In this document: one piece after another, positions 8,621-17,961 of the stretch
Numbering within the stretch: the stretch's first letter is position 1
How the letters are laid out: each line of letters opens with the position of its first letter
Assembly: GCA_934373295.1 (NCBI GenBank)
Contig: CAKROK010000024.1
Span: 1 to 27,466, forward strand
Origin: an uncultured Christensenellaceae bacterium
GTDB taxonomy: Bacteria; Bacillota; Clostridia; Christensenellales; Christensenellaceae
Direction of reading: 5' to 3'
DNA: 27,466 nucleotides
Notes under the pieces: model-generated
Seen by the model: only the letters and a program-made list of their open reading frames with translations
Told to the model about the DNA's origin: nothing
The model's database searches: none
Program-made: the position numbers and the translations under genes

Positions 8621-9736
8621 ATGCCATTCAAAACTGACGAACAGATGTACAGCTACTGGCTGTCCTCCTCCCATGCTCTCACGCCCAACCAGACGGCGCG
8701 CCTTATAGAATACGCCGGCTCGGCCGAGGCGCTGTTTTGCGACCATGACATAATAAAGTCCGCAAAGCTGCGCATAAAGGATGCATCAAAGAAAAAGCTG
8801 CTCGACCGCGCGAATGTCGACCTTTTAGAAAGCGAGCTGGATTCGCTTAATAGGCAGGGCATAAGCATAACCACGCCGTCCGATGCGGATTATCCCGAGC
8901 TATTGAGGGAGATTCCCGATTATCCGCGCCTGTTATACTATAAGGGCCGCCTTGAGCGGTTAGCGAGGACGCGCCTCGCCGTCGTAGGCACGAGGTTCCC
9001 CAGCTATCACGGCGAGATAAACACGAGAAACCTCTGCCGGCAGCTCAGCGCCGCGGGCATAAGCATAATATCGGGCATGGCGCGCGGCATAGATACCATC
9101 GCCGCAAAGGCCGCCCTTTCGGGAGGGACGCCCACCGCCGCCGTCCTCGGCTGCGGCATAGACATCCCCTATCCCAAGGAAAACTCGCTTTTATACGACG
9201 ATATCTGCGAAACGGGCGTGGTGATTAGCGAATATCCGCCCGGCGTACCCCCGCTTGCGGAGAATTTTCCTCCAAGAAACCGCATAATAAGCGGCATGTC
9301 GCAGGCGCTTTTCATAGCGGAGGGAAAGCTGAAAAGCGGCGGAGCGATAAGCGTGCGCAACGCCATCGAGCAGAACAGAGATGTTTTCGCGCTGCCGGGA
9401 GATATTTCCAACCCGCTGTCTGAGCTGCCAAATTCGCTCATAGCGGACGGCGCGATAATCGTGCTGGGTGCGGAGACGTTCTATAACAACCTGAAAATCG
9501 CCCCCGTAGAGAACGATTTTAACGAAAAAGAGGAAAAAAACGATATAGAGCTTGATTTTTCCGAAAAGCAAATATATACTCTTTTAAAGCGGGGTGAGCT
9601 GACGAGCGAGCAGCTCTCCGAAAAAAGCGGCATGGATATAGCCACCGTTAACCTCACCCTGACGATGCTTGAAATCAAGCAGGCAGTCGTTCGCCTTCCG
9701 GGAAACCTGTTCGCGATAGCCTGCCTCAGGCAATAA
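8621..9736 (+). CDS. dprA: DNA processing protein DprA
   Basis: DprA binds incoming single-stranded DNA and loads RecA during natural transformation. The 371-residue protein has an N-terminal helical SAM-like region, then a Rossmann-like core with VVGTR (a variant of the usual GSR), ISGMARGID, VLGCGIDIPYP, FPPRNRIISG and FALPGD. A C-terminal winged-helix domain (about 305-371) resembles the DprA DML1 module. A G-rich Shine-Dalgarno sits just inside the end of comM, and the genes are one base apart, so they are likely coupled. The order dprA-topA-trmFO is conserved in Firmicutes. Competence itself cannot be judged from this window. Confidence 0.96.
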   Translation: MPFKTDEQMYSYWLSSSHALTPNQTARLIEYAGSAEALFCDHDIIKSAKLRIKDASKKKLLDRANVDLLESELDSLNRQGISITTPSDADYPELLREIPDYPRLLYYKGRLERLARTRLAVVGTRFPSYHGEINTRNLCRQLSAAGISIISGMARGIDTIAAKAALSGGTPTAAVLGCGIDIPYPKENSLLYDDICETGVVISEYPPGVPPLAENFPPRNRIISGMSQALFIAEGKLKSGGAISVRNAIEQNRDVFALPGDISNPLSELPNSLIADGAIIVLGAETFYNNLKIAPVENDFNEKEEKNDIELDFSEKQIYTLLKRGELTSEQLSEKSGMDIATVNLTLTMLEIKQAVVRLPGNLFAIACLRQ

Positions 9737-9761
9737 GTTTATAGCAGTTGGAGGAAGCCGA

Positions 9762-12032
9762 ATGGCAAAAGCAAAAGCAAAAATTGATCCGATAGAAAAC
9801 CTGGTCATAGTTGAGTCCCCCGCCAAGGCAAAGACGATCGAGAAGTTTTTAGGCAAGGGATATAAGGTCACCGCGTCGAACGGACACCTGATCGACCTGC
9901 CCAAGAGCAAGCTGGGCGTGGATATCGAAAACAACTTTGAACCTTCCTATATAGTAATAAGAGGGCGCACGCCCCTTTTAAACGAGCTTAAAAGCCTCGC
10001 AAATGCGTCAAGCACCGTCTATCTCGCGACGGACCCTGACCGCGAGGGAGAGGCCATAAGCTGGCACATCGCAAAGGCCCTCGGCATACCCGAGAACAGG
10101 CAGTGCCGCGTCGAATTTAACGAGATAACCAAAAACGCCGTGACGAACGGCATAGCTCACCCGCGCGCCATCGACATAAACAAGGTGGACGCTCAGCAGG
10201 CGAGAAGAGTTCTCGACAGACTCGTGGGCTATAAGCTCTCTCCGCTGCTGTGGAGCAAGATAAAGCCCGGTCTTTCCGCAGGAAGAGTCCAGAGCGTCGC
10301 CGTGCGCCTCATAGTGGATAGAGAAAACGAGATAAGAAATTTCGTCCCCCGCGAATACTGGACTATAACCGCGTTTTTAGAGGACGAAAGCAAGGTCTGC
10401 TTCAGCTGTAAATACTTCGGCAAGGACGGCAAAAAGCACGAGCCCGCGAGCGAGGAGGAGACGAACGCCCTCTTGGCCGAGCTCAAAAAGAACGACTTTA
10501 TCATAAAGAGCGTAAAGCACGGCACAAAGCAGCGCCGCCCGTATGCGCCCTTCACCACCTCCACCCTCCAGCAGGAGGCGTCCAAAAAGCTCGGCTTCAC
10601 CACGCGGCGCACGATGATGATCGCGCAGGGCTTATACGAGGGTGTGAACATCTCCGCAAACGAGACGGTCGGTCTCATAACCTACATGAGAACAGACTCC
10701 ACGAGGATATCCGCAGACGCCCTGGGTGCGGTCCGCGGACATATCGAAAACAGATACGGCGCACAATATCTCCCCGAAAAGCCCAACTTCTTCGCGAGTA
10801 AGAAGAACGCGCAGGATGCGCATGAGGCCATCCGCCCGACGTACATGAGCCACACCCCCGAATCTCTAAAGGGCAAGCTCACGCTCGATCAGTATAAGCT
10901 CTATAACCTCATCTATTCGCGCTTCGTCGCGTCTCAGATGCCCCCCGCGAAATACGACACCATGACGGCGGAGATAAACTGCGGACAGTATGAGTTCCGC
11001 GGGAGCTTCACCACGCTCGTATTCCCCGGCTGGAAGATAGTATATAACGACAACATCGAGGAAGAGGACATCACGAACACCATCCCCCCGCTCAAGGAGG
11101 GTGAAAAGTGCGATGTGATAAGGCTGGAGCCTAAGCAGAACTTCACCGCGCCGCCCGCGCGCTTCACAGAGGCCTCTCTCGTAAAGACGCTCGAGGAGCT
11201 GGGCGTGGGCCGTCCCTCGACGTACTCCCCCATCATATCCACGATACTGGACAGAAACTACATCGTAAAGGATAAAAAGAACCTCGTCCCCACGGATTTG
11301 GGCGAGATAGTCAACAAGCTCATGGAGGAGAACTTCTCCGACATAGTGGACGTCACGTTCACCGCACAGATGGAGGAAAAGCTGGACGACATCGCGGACA
11401 AGGGAACGGATTGGCACAAGATAATCTCCGATTTCTATGGGCCGTTTGAGCAGAATCTCGAGCGCGCGGAAAAGGAGGTCGAGCGCGTAAAGCTGCCCGT
11501 AAAGCCCGCGGGAATAAAATGCGAGCTGTGCGGCGCGGATATGGTCATAAAGACCGGACGTTTCGGCGACTTCATCGCCTGCCCGAACTATCCGCAGTGT
11601 AAAAACACCAAGCCCATCGTCAAGCCCATCAGCACGCCCTGCCCCAAGTGCGGCTCACAGTTAGTCGAGCGCAGGACAAAGACCAAGAAGATATTCTACG
11701 GCTGCTCGGCTTATCCCGAATGCGACTTCAGCTCATGGAACATGCCCCTTGAGGAGAGGTGTCCCGAATGCGGCGCATACATGGAGCTTGCGAAATTCGG
11801 CAGGAAGAGCTATAAGAAGTGCTCCAACCCCGACTGCCCCACGAACAAGAGCAAGAGCGCAGACGAGCAAAACGCCGAAAAGACGACAAAAACGGCAAAG
11901 ACGACTAAGAGCACAAAGTCGACTAAGACGGCTAAATCCACAAAGTCGACCAAGAGCACTAAGACGGCTAAGTCGACTAAAACTGCGAAATCTACAAAGT
12001 CGACCAAAACGAGTAAAACAGATAAGGAATAA
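9762..12032 (+). CDS. topA: DNA topoisomerase I (type IA) with a lysine-rich repeat tail
   Basis: TopA relaxes negative supercoils. The 756-residue protein has the Toprim domain with VESPAKAKTIE (Glu18) and DPDREGE (91-97). The active-site tyrosine is Tyr308 in TYMRTDS. PFTTSTLQQEA lies upstream of it. Three C4 zinc-ribbon units follow (CELCG...CPNYPQC, CPKCG...CSAYPEC, CPECG...CSNPDC). The last 51 residues (706-756) are an almost pure Lys/Thr/Ser/Ala tail built from TKS and TKTAKS units. Such basic tails are seen in some other bacterial TopA proteins and bind DNA. GGAGG precedes the ATG. trmFO starts three bases after the stop. Confidence 0.97.
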   Translation: MAKAKAKIDPIENLVIVESPAKAKTIEKFLGKGYKVTASNGHLIDLPKSKLGVDIENNFEPSYIVIRGRTPLLNELKSLANASSTVYLATDPDREGEAISWHIAKALGIPENRQCRVEFNEITKNAVTNGIAHPRAIDINKVDAQQARRVLDRLVGYKLSPLLWSKIKPGLSAGRVQSVAVRLIVDRENEIRNFVPREYWTITAFLEDESKVCFSCKYFGKDGKKHEPASEEETNALLAELKKNDFIIKSVKHGTKQRRPYAPFTTSTLQQEASKKLGFTTRRTMMIAQGLYEGVNISANETVGLITYMRTDSTRISADALGAVRGHIENRYGAQYLPEKPNFFASKKNAQDAHEAIRPTYMSHTPESLKGKLTLDQYKLYNLIYSRFVASQMPPAKYDTMTAEINCGQYEFRGSFTTLVFPGWKIVYNDNIEEEDITNTIPPLKEGEKCDVIRLEPKQNFTAPPARFTEASLVKTLEELGVGRPSTYSPIISTILDRNYIVKDKKNLVPTDLGEIVNKLMEENFSDIVDVTFTAQMEEKLDDIADKGTDWHKIISDFYGPFEQNLERAEKEVERVKLPVKPAGIKCELCGADMVIKTGRFGDFIACPNYPQCKNTKPIVKPISTPCPKCGSQLVERRTKTKKIFYGCSAYPECDFSSWNMPLEERCPECGAYMELAKFGRKSYKKCSNPDCPTNKSKSADEQNAEKTTKTAKTTKSTKSTKTAKSTKSTKSTKTAKSTKTAKSTKSTKTSKTDKE
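11877..12029 (+). repeat. In-gene tandem repeat coding the TopA basic tail
   Basis: The DNA repeats short units such as AAGTCGACTAAG and ACGGCTAAG. GTCGAC recurs at least four times. It encodes the Lys/Thr/Ser/Ala tail of TopA in one frame throughout, so it is a coding repeat and not a CRISPR or intergenic array. Repeats of this type can vary in copy number by slippage between strains. Confidence 0.85.
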
Positions 12033-12035
12033 AAT

Positions 12036-13328
12036 TTGAATTTTATAAACGTTATAGGAGCTGGTCTCGCGGGCTGCGAGGCCGCTCATCAGCTCTCCCG
12101 CAGAGGGATAAAGGTGCATCTTTATGAGATGAAGCCGAATAAATACACGCCCGCGCACAGCTATTCCGGCTTTGCGGAATTAGTATGCTCAAACTCCCTG
12201 CGCTCGGATAGATTGGAAAACGCGGTAGGGTTATTGAAAGAGGAGCTGCGCCTTTGCGGCTCGCTCATAATGCGCGCTGCGGACGAGACGAAGGTCCCCG
12301 CGGGCGGTGCGCTCGCCGTAAACAGGCGGGATTTTTCAGACTACATCACGCGCGAGATAACTGACGACCCCAATATCCAGCTTTTCACGCAGGAGCTTAC
12401 CGAGATACCCACGGACGCGATAACCATAGTCGCGACAGGGCCGCTCACCTCAGACGCCCTCGCGGACAGCATAGCCAAGCTCACGGGCGGCGAGGGGCTG
12501 CACTTTTTCGACGCCGCCGCGCCCATAGTCTCCGCGCAGTCCATCGACTTCTCCCGCGCATACGAGGCGTCGCGCTATGACAGAGGGAGCGACTACATCA
12601 ACTGCCCCATGGAGGCGGACGAATATGCCGCGTTCTATAACGAGCTTATAAACGCCGAGTGCGCACAGCTGCACGGCTTTGAGGATAAAAGCGTTTTTGA
12701 GGGCTGTATGCCCGTGGAGGTCATGGCAAAGCGCGGCGAAAAGACGCTGTTATTCGGCCCGCTAAAGCCCGTGGGCTTAATAGACCCGCACACGGGAAAG
12801 GAGCCTTTCGCCGTGGTTCAGCTTCGAAAAGAGGACGCCGAGGGGACGATGTATAACCTCGTCGGCTTTCAGACTCATCTCAAATTCCCCGAGCAGCGCA
12901 GGGTATTTTCAATGATACCCGGGCTTACGAATGCGGAATTTATACGTTACGGCGTAATGCATAGAAATACATATCTCGACTCGCCGAGGCTGCTCGACGC
13001 TCACTACCGCCTGCGCGAAAACGATAATATCTACTTCGCCGGTCAGATGACGGGCGTGGAGGGGTACGTCGAGTCGACGGCGTCCGGCTACTACTGCGCG
13101 ATAAGTGCGGCGGCGCAGCTTTCGGGAGAAGCTCTGCCCGAATATTCAGACGCCACGGCCATAGGCGCTCTCGCGAATTACGTCTCATCCAGCGCGTCGG
13201 CGGATTTTCAGCCGATGAACATAAACTACGGAATAATACGCGCAAGCGATAAGAAGATAAGAAAAAAGGCGGAGAGATACGCATATCTCGCCGAGAGATC
13301 CTTAGCGGAGATAAAATCGCTCATTTAA
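12036..13328 (+). CDS. trmFO: tRNA (uracil-54-C5)-methyltransferase, folate/FAD-dependent
   Basis: TrmFO makes ribothymidine at position 54 of tRNA using methylenetetrahydrofolate and FAD. The 430-residue protein opens with the FAD-binding VIGAGLAGCEAA. Cys51 in LVCSNSLRSD and Cys224 in EGCMPVEVMAKRG correspond to the conserved functional cysteines. The C-terminal GQMTGVEGYVESTASG is diagnostic. The start is TTG at 12036, chosen because it gives the canonical N-terminus just before the FAD loop and has AAGGA (12024-12028) upstream inside topA. In many Firmicutes xerC (codV) follows this gene; here hslV comes directly. Confidence 0.96.
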   Translation: MNFINVIGAGLAGCEAAHQLSRRGIKVHLYEMKPNKYTPAHSYSGFAELVCSNSLRSDRLENAVGLLKEELRLCGSLIMRAADETKVPAGGALAVNRRDFSDYITREITDDPNIQLFTQELTEIPTDAITIVATGPLTSDALADSIAKLTGGEGLHFFDAAAPIVSAQSIDFSRAYEASRYDRGSDYINCPMEADEYAAFYNELINAECAQLHGFEDKSVFEGCMPVEVMAKRGEKTLLFGPLKPVGLIDPHTGKEPFAVVQLRKEDAEGTMYNLVGFQTHLKFPEQRRVFSMIPGLTNAEFIRYGVMHRNTYLDSPRLLDAHYRLRENDNIYFAGQMTGVEGYVESTASGYYCAISAAAQLSGEALPEYSDATAIGALANYVSSSASADFQPMNINYGIIRASDKKIRKKAERYAYLAERSLAEIKSLI

Positions 13329-13366
13329 AACGAGCAGTAAATTGATCGGAAAGGAAATAATACATC

Positions 13367-13903
13367 ATGGGCAACCTAATGGGAACAACTATAGTAGCAG
13401 TCAGAAAAAACGGCAAATGCGCCGTGGCGGGCGACGGTCAGGTGACGCTGGGCGAAAAGGTCGCCATGAAGCATAACGCAGTAAAGGTGAGAAGACTCTA
13501 TCACGGACAGGTCGTGGTTGGCTTCGCGGGCTCTGTCGCGGACGCATTCACCCTTTCGGAGAGATTCGAGGCAAAGCTCGAGCAGTTCGGCGGCAGTCTC
13601 TTACGCGCCGCGGTCGAGCTTGCGCAGGAATGGCGGAGCGACAAGGCTATGCGCCAGCTCGAGGCGATGCTCATCGCCGCGTCAAAGGACGACATGCTCA
13701 TAGTTTCGGGCACGGGCGAGGTCATAGAGCCGGATAACGACGTCCTTGCGATAGGCTCGGGCGGAAGCTACGCCCAGGCGGCGGCGACCGCGCTCGTCGA
13801 AAACACCGATCTTTCCGCAGGTGAAATAGCGTCAAAGGCCATCAAAATCGCCTCCGAAATATGCATTTTCACCAACGGACACATCACGCTTGAGGAGGTA
13901 TAA
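13367..13903 (+). CDS. hslV: HslV peptidase subunit of the HslUV protease
   Basis: HslV (ClpQ) is the proteasome-like peptidase of a two-part ATP-dependent protease. The 178-residue protein has GTTIVAV followed by GDGQVTLG. The N-terminal nucleophile is expected to be the first Thr of this GTTI (Thr7 from ATG 13367), so a six-residue propeptide would be removed. GSVADAFTL and AIGSGGSYA are further family motifs. ATG 13367 has GGAAAGGA upstream. An internal ATG at 13379 would give a two-residue propeptide but has a poorer Shine-Dalgarno. hslU follows after three bases. Confidence 0.96.
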   Translation: MGNLMGTTIVAVRKNGKCAVAGDGQVTLGEKVAMKHNAVKVRRLYHGQVVVGFAGSVADAFTLSERFEAKLEQFGGSLLRAAVELAQEWRSDKAMRQLEAMLIAASKDDMLIVSGTGEVIEPDNDVLAIGSGGSYAQAAATALVENTDLSAGEIASKAIKIASEICIFTNGHITLEEV

Positions 13904-13906
13904 AAA

Positions 13907-15292
13907 ATGCCGCTTACACCAAGACAGACAGTCGATGAATTAAACAAATACATAATAGGCCAGGACGACGCCAAAAGAGCCGTCGCCATCGCGCTTAGAA
14001 ACAGATACCGCAGGAACAGCCTCCCCGAGGAGCTGCGCGACGAGATAACGCCCAAGAACATAATAATGTCCGGCCCGACGGGCTGCGGAAAGACGGAGAT
14101 TGCGCGCAGGATAAGCAAGCTCATGAAGGCGCCCTTCGTGAAGGTCGAGGCGACAAAGTTTACGGAGGTGGGCTATGTCGGAAGGGACGTCGAATCCATC
14201 ATCCGCGACCTCGTCGAGGCGTCCATAAGAATGGTCAAGCAGGAGCGCATGGAGATGGTCACGGAACAGGCCGAGCACAACGCCTTTAACCGACTCGTGG
14301 ACATACTCATGGGCGAGGGCGGCGCGAAAAAGCAGGATGCAAACCCGCTCGCCTTCCTCTTTAACTCGTCTGCACAGCTCAACCCCGCGCCCGAGGAGAC
14401 ACCGGAGGAAAAGCAGAAGAAGCTCTCAAAGCGTGAGCAGGTCGAATACGCCCTTCGCGGGGGCGCGCTTGAAAACAAGACCGTCGAGATAGAGGTCGAG
14501 GATTCGAGCGGCATAGGTATCGAGATCGCGGGAGTTTCCGCCGATATGAACATGGGCGACATGTTCTCGGGCATACTTCCCAAAAAGACCAAGGTGCGCA
14601 AGGTCCCCGTTTCCGAGGCGAGGAAGATATTGATACAGCAGGAATCCGAAAAGCTCATAGACATGGACGACGTCACCTCCACCGCGATAATGCGCGCGGA
14701 GCAGGACGGCATAGTCTTTTTGGATGAAATAGATAAAATTGCGGGAAAGTCGATGGGCTCAGGACCGGACGTATCGCGCGAGGGCGTGCAGAGAGATATT
14801 CTCCCCATAGTCGAGGGCTCGACCGTGGTCACGAAATACGGCCCGGTAAAGACGGACTATATGCTGTTTATCGCGGCGGGCGCGTTCCACGTGTCAAAGA
14901 TATCCGACCTCATACCCGAGCTTCAGGGACGCTTCCCCATCCATGTCGAGCTAAAGCCGCTCACAAAGGACGACTTCGTAAAAATACTCTCACAGACGCA
15001 AAACGCGATAACAAAGCAGTATATCGCGCTGTTATCCGCCGACGGAGTCAACCTTAAATTCACGGATGACGCGCTCGAGGCGATAGCGCAATACGCCGTC
15101 ACCGCGAACGAGACGATGGAGAACATAGGCGCAAGGCGTCTGCATACCATTGTCGAAAACATGCTCGAGGACATCTCTTTCAACGCGGGCGATATATATC
15201 CCCCCGTGGACGTCGTCGTGGACGCGGCATACGTAAGGGAGCACGTCCAGAGCGAGTTTAAGGAACAGAACTTAGGAAAGTACATACTTTAA
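13907..15292 (+). CDS. hslU: HslU ATPase/unfoldase subunit of the HslUV protease
   Basis: HslU (ClpY) unfolds substrates and feeds them to HslV. The 461-residue protein has Walker A GPTGCGKT (56-63), the pore loop GYVGRD (89-94), an inserted I-domain (roughly 110-230, with a charged, variable middle), Walker B FLDEID, and a C-terminal AAA+ lid. The last residues, LGKYIL, match the tail that docks into HslV and activates it, so the pair should be functional. It lies three bases after hslV and abuts the next gene with no gap. In Bacillus codY follows; here it does not. Confidence 0.97.
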   Translation: MPLTPRQTVDELNKYIIGQDDAKRAVAIALRNRYRRNSLPEELRDEITPKNIIMSGPTGCGKTEIARRISKLMKAPFVKVEATKFTEVGYVGRDVESIIRDLVEASIRMVKQERMEMVTEQAEHNAFNRLVDILMGEGGAKKQDANPLAFLFNSSAQLNPAPEETPEEKQKKLSKREQVEYALRGGALENKTVEIEVEDSSGIGIEIAGVSADMNMGDMFSGILPKKTKVRKVPVSEARKILIQQESEKLIDMDDVTSTAIMRAEQDGIVFLDEIDKIAGKSMGSGPDVSREGVQRDILPIVEGSTVVTKYGPVKTDYMLFIAAGAFHVSKISDLIPELQGRFPIHVELKPLTKDDFVKILSQTQNAITKQYIALLSADGVNLKFTDDALEAIAQYAVTANETMENIGARRLHTIVENMLEDISFNAGDIYPPVDVVVDAAYVREHVQSEFKEQNLGKYIL

Positions 15293-16588
15293 ATGCCGTT
15301 TAAGATAAGCACTGTAGCAAAGCGCAGCCCTGCCGCAAGGGCGGGGCTTAAAGCGGGCGATACGCTTATAGAGCTGGGCGGCGAGCTTTTGCGCGACAAT
15401 ATCGACTTTCTCTTTTTCACGGCAAATTCCCGCGTTCCCTTTAAGGCGAAAAGGGGGGACAGGGAGTTTACCGGCGTAATAAAAAAGAGAGAGGATGAGG
15501 AATCGGGCATAGAGCTTGATGGAAACTGTTTCGGCGTGACGCGCTCCTGCTGCAACAACTGCATATTCTGCTTTGTGGATCAGCTCCCGGAAAACATGCG
15601 CAAGACGCTTTATTTTAAAGACGACGACTGGCGCATGAGCTTTATAATGGGAAACTACGTCACATTATCAAACGTGACCGACAGGGAGTTTGAGCGCATT
15701 TTGAGGCGAAAGGTCTCCCCTCTTTACATATCCGTTCACGCGACCGATCCGTCCGTCAGAAGTATGCTCATAGGCAACGATAAAATATACGACGTGCTGC
15801 CCCGCCTGAAAATGCTTGCGCAAAACGGACAGCGCTTCAACTGTCAGGCGGTCCTCTGCCCCAATTTAAACGACGGGCAGGTGCTTGAAAGGACGATATC
15901 CGACCTCTACTCCCTCACACCGTATGCGATGTCCTTCGCGGTGGTTCCCGTCGGGCTTACGGGACACAGAGAGGGGTTAAAGGAGCTTCATCTATATAAG
16001 CGCGATGAGGCGCGCGCCGTGATAGAAATAGTCGAAAAATGGCAAAAGCGCGCACTGACCGAGACGGGGACGCGCTTCGTGTTCGCGTCGGACGAGTTCT
16101 ACCTCCGCGCGGAGCTGCCCTTTCCGGCGTTTGAAAGCTATGAGGACTTTGAGCAGCTTGAGGACGGCGTGGGGCTTTGCGCAATGCTCATGCACGATGC
16201 GAAAAACGCGCTCGAAACGGCGGATGAATGTCATCTAAAAGAGATATCCGTCGCCTGCGGGGTGGACGCCGCGCCCACCTTAAAGGGCGTTTGCGCCGAT
16301 ATATCAAAAAAATTCCCGATAGAGATACACGTATATCCCATAGTCAACGACTTCTTCGGGCATACGATAACCGTCTCCGGCCTGTTGACGGCGGGCGACC
16401 TCATAAATCAGCTAAAAGACAAGCCTCTCGGGCAGAGGCTTCTCATATCGGACAGTATGCTTCGCGACAGGCAGAACGTCTTTTTGGACGACGTGACCTT
16501 GGAGGAATTGAGCCAACGGCTGAATATCGAAATTTGCCCGATAAGCGACGGCTATCAGCTCGTCGACACCGCCTTGGGCGAACAGTAA
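15293..16588 (+). CDS. DUF512 radical-SAM protein with N-terminal PDZ-like domain
   Basis: This 431-residue protein starts directly after the hslU stop. Residues 1-70 resemble a PDZ domain (SPAARAGLKAGDTLIELGG). A CxxxCxxC motif (Cys86, Cys90, Cys93 in RSCCNNCIFC) is the signature for a radical-SAM [4Fe-4S] cluster. The following FVDQLPENMRKTLYFKDDDW and the C-terminal DUF512 region (from about residue 220) are typical of this Firmicute family. The reaction it catalyses is not established. It is often found next to der, as here, which hints at a link with ribosome or tRNA functions, but that is inference. Confidence 0.9.
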   Translation: MPFKISTVAKRSPAARAGLKAGDTLIELGGELLRDNIDFLFFTANSRVPFKAKRGDREFTGVIKKREDEESGIELDGNCFGVTRSCCNNCIFCFVDQLPENMRKTLYFKDDDWRMSFIMGNYVTLSNVTDREFERILRRKVSPLYISVHATDPSVRSMLIGNDKIYDVLPRLKMLAQNGQRFNCQAVLCPNLNDGQVLERTISDLYSLTPYAMSFAVVPVGLTGHREGLKELHLYKRDEARAVIEIVEKWQKRALTETGTRFVFASDEFYLRAELPFPAFESYEDFEQLEDGVGLCAMLMHDAKNALETADECHLKEISVACGVDAAPTLKGVCADISKKFPIEIHVYPIVNDFFGHTITVSGLLTAGDLINQLKDKPLGQRLLISDSMLRDRQNVFLDDVTLEELSQRLNIEICPISDGYQLVDTALGEQ

Positions 16589-16618
16589 TTTGAAATCAAC
16601 ATAATGGGGGCAACATCA

Positions 16619-17947
16619 ATGGCAAGACCTTTAGTAGCTATAGTAGGCCGACCGAACGTCGGCAAATCCACATTTTTTAACAGGATGTGCGGAAAGCAGT
16701 CCGCGATAGTCGAGGATACTCCCGGCGTCACGCGCGACAGAATTTTTGGAGAAACAGAGTGGCTGAATCACAAATTCACCCTCGTGGACACAGGCGGCAT
16801 CGAGCCAACGAGCGAGGACATCATCTTAAAGCAGATGCGCCGTCAGGCCGAGCTGGCGATAGAGGCGTGTGACGTCATACTCTTCTTCGTGGACGCAAAG
16901 CAGGGGCTTGTCCCCGCGGATTATCAGGTCGCGGAAATGCTCAGAAAATCGGATAAGCCCGTGGTCATCGTCGTAAACAAGGTCGAGACGAACGACGATA
17001 AGGACATGGTCTATGACTTTTACTCATTAGGTCTGGGTGATATCTGCTCGATATCCGCCTCTCAGGGTCTGGGCTTCGGCGATCTTTTAGACGAGGTCGT
17101 AAAGCACTTCCCCGAGCATGACGACCTTGACGACGAATCGAACATAATGCACATCGCCCTCGTCGGCAAGCCGAATGTGGGCAAATCCTCCCTTACCAAC
17201 AGGATATTGGGGACGGAGCGCGTGATAGTGAGCGACATTCCGGGCACGACGCGCGACGCTATAGACACGCCCTTTACGCGCGACGACAGGGATTACGTAA
17301 TAATCGACACCGCAGGAATGAGGAAAAAGGGGCGCATCGAAGACGGCTCGATAGAGCGCTATTCCGTCATACGCTCGCTTGCGGCGGTGCGCCGCGCGGA
17401 TGTATGCATAGTCCTCATAGACGCAAAGGAGGGCATCACCGAGCAGGATGTCAAGATCGCGGGATATGTTCATGAAGAGGGCAAGCCCGTGATAATCGCC
17501 GTCAACAAGTGGGACGCGATCGAAAAGGACACGTTCACCATCGAAAAATACAAAAAGGATATCGCATGTGACCTCGCGTTCATGAGCTACGCGCCCTCGA
17601 TATACATTTCCGCACTCACCGGTCAGCGCCTGGGCAAGCTCTTTGAACTGGTGGACAAGGTTTACAACAACTCTCAGCGCCGCATAACCACCGGACTTTT
17701 AAATGACTGCTTACGCGAGGCGGTCACGGCTGTCGAGCCGCCCTCCGACCGCGGACGCAGACTCAAGATATTCTACGCTACGCAGGCGACATGCGCGCCG
17801 CCTACGTTCGTGCTGTTCGTGAACGACGCCAAGCTCATGCACTTTTCATACCTGCGGTATCTTGAAAACTACTTCAGAAAGACCTTTGACTTCTCAGGCA
17901 CGCCCATACGCTTCATAGTGCGTCAGCGTGACGAAAACAAGCAATAA
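16619..17947 (+). CDS. der: Ribosome-associated GTPase Der (EngA)
   Basis: Der has two tandem GTPase domains and a KH-like C-terminus and helps assemble the 50S subunit. The first domain has GRPNVGKST (10-18), DTPGVTRDR and VDTGG; the second has GKPNVGKSS (from 183), GTTRD, DTAGMRKKGRIED and NKWD. I chose ATG 16619, which gives the canonical MARPLVAIVG start and has GGGGG (16606-16610) eight bases upstream. An in-frame ATG at 16604 adds five residues but lacks a Shine-Dalgarno. The length of 442 residues is typical. The first domain's G4 motif reads NKVE (120-123), with Glu where NKxD normally has Asp. Confidence 0.96.
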   Translation: MARPLVAIVGRPNVGKSTFFNRMCGKQSAIVEDTPGVTRDRIFGETEWLNHKFTLVDTGGIEPTSEDIILKQMRRQAELAIEACDVILFFVDAKQGLVPADYQVAEMLRKSDKPVVIVVNKVETNDDKDMVYDFYSLGLGDICSISASQGLGFGDLLDEVVKHFPEHDDLDDESNIMHIALVGKPNVGKSSLTNRILGTERVIVSDIPGTTRDAIDTPFTRDDRDYVIIDTAGMRKKGRIEDGSIERYSVIRSLAAVRRADVCIVLIDAKEGITEQDVKIAGYVHEEGKPVIIAVNKWDAIEKDTFTIEKYKKDIACDLAFMSYAPSIYISALTGQRLGKLFELVDKVYNNSQRRITTGLLNDCLREAVTAVEPPSDRGRRLKIFYATQATCAPPTFVLFVNDAKLMHFSYLRYLENYFRKTFDFSGTPIRFIVRQRDENKQ

Positions 17948-17961
17948 GGAGCGATAAAGAG

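Noticed and set aside
11877..12029. CRISPR-like or intergenic tandem array
   Set aside because: The repeats are short, spacerless and stay in the topA frame up to its stop; they are coding.
14173..14832. 219-codon minus-strand open frame opposite hslU
   Set aside because: It is a serine-rich shadow of hslU codons with no start signal or motif.
16604..16618. Upstream in-frame ATG of der
   Set aside because: No Shine-Dalgarno precedes it, while ATG 16619 has a G-rich site and gives the canonical N-terminus.
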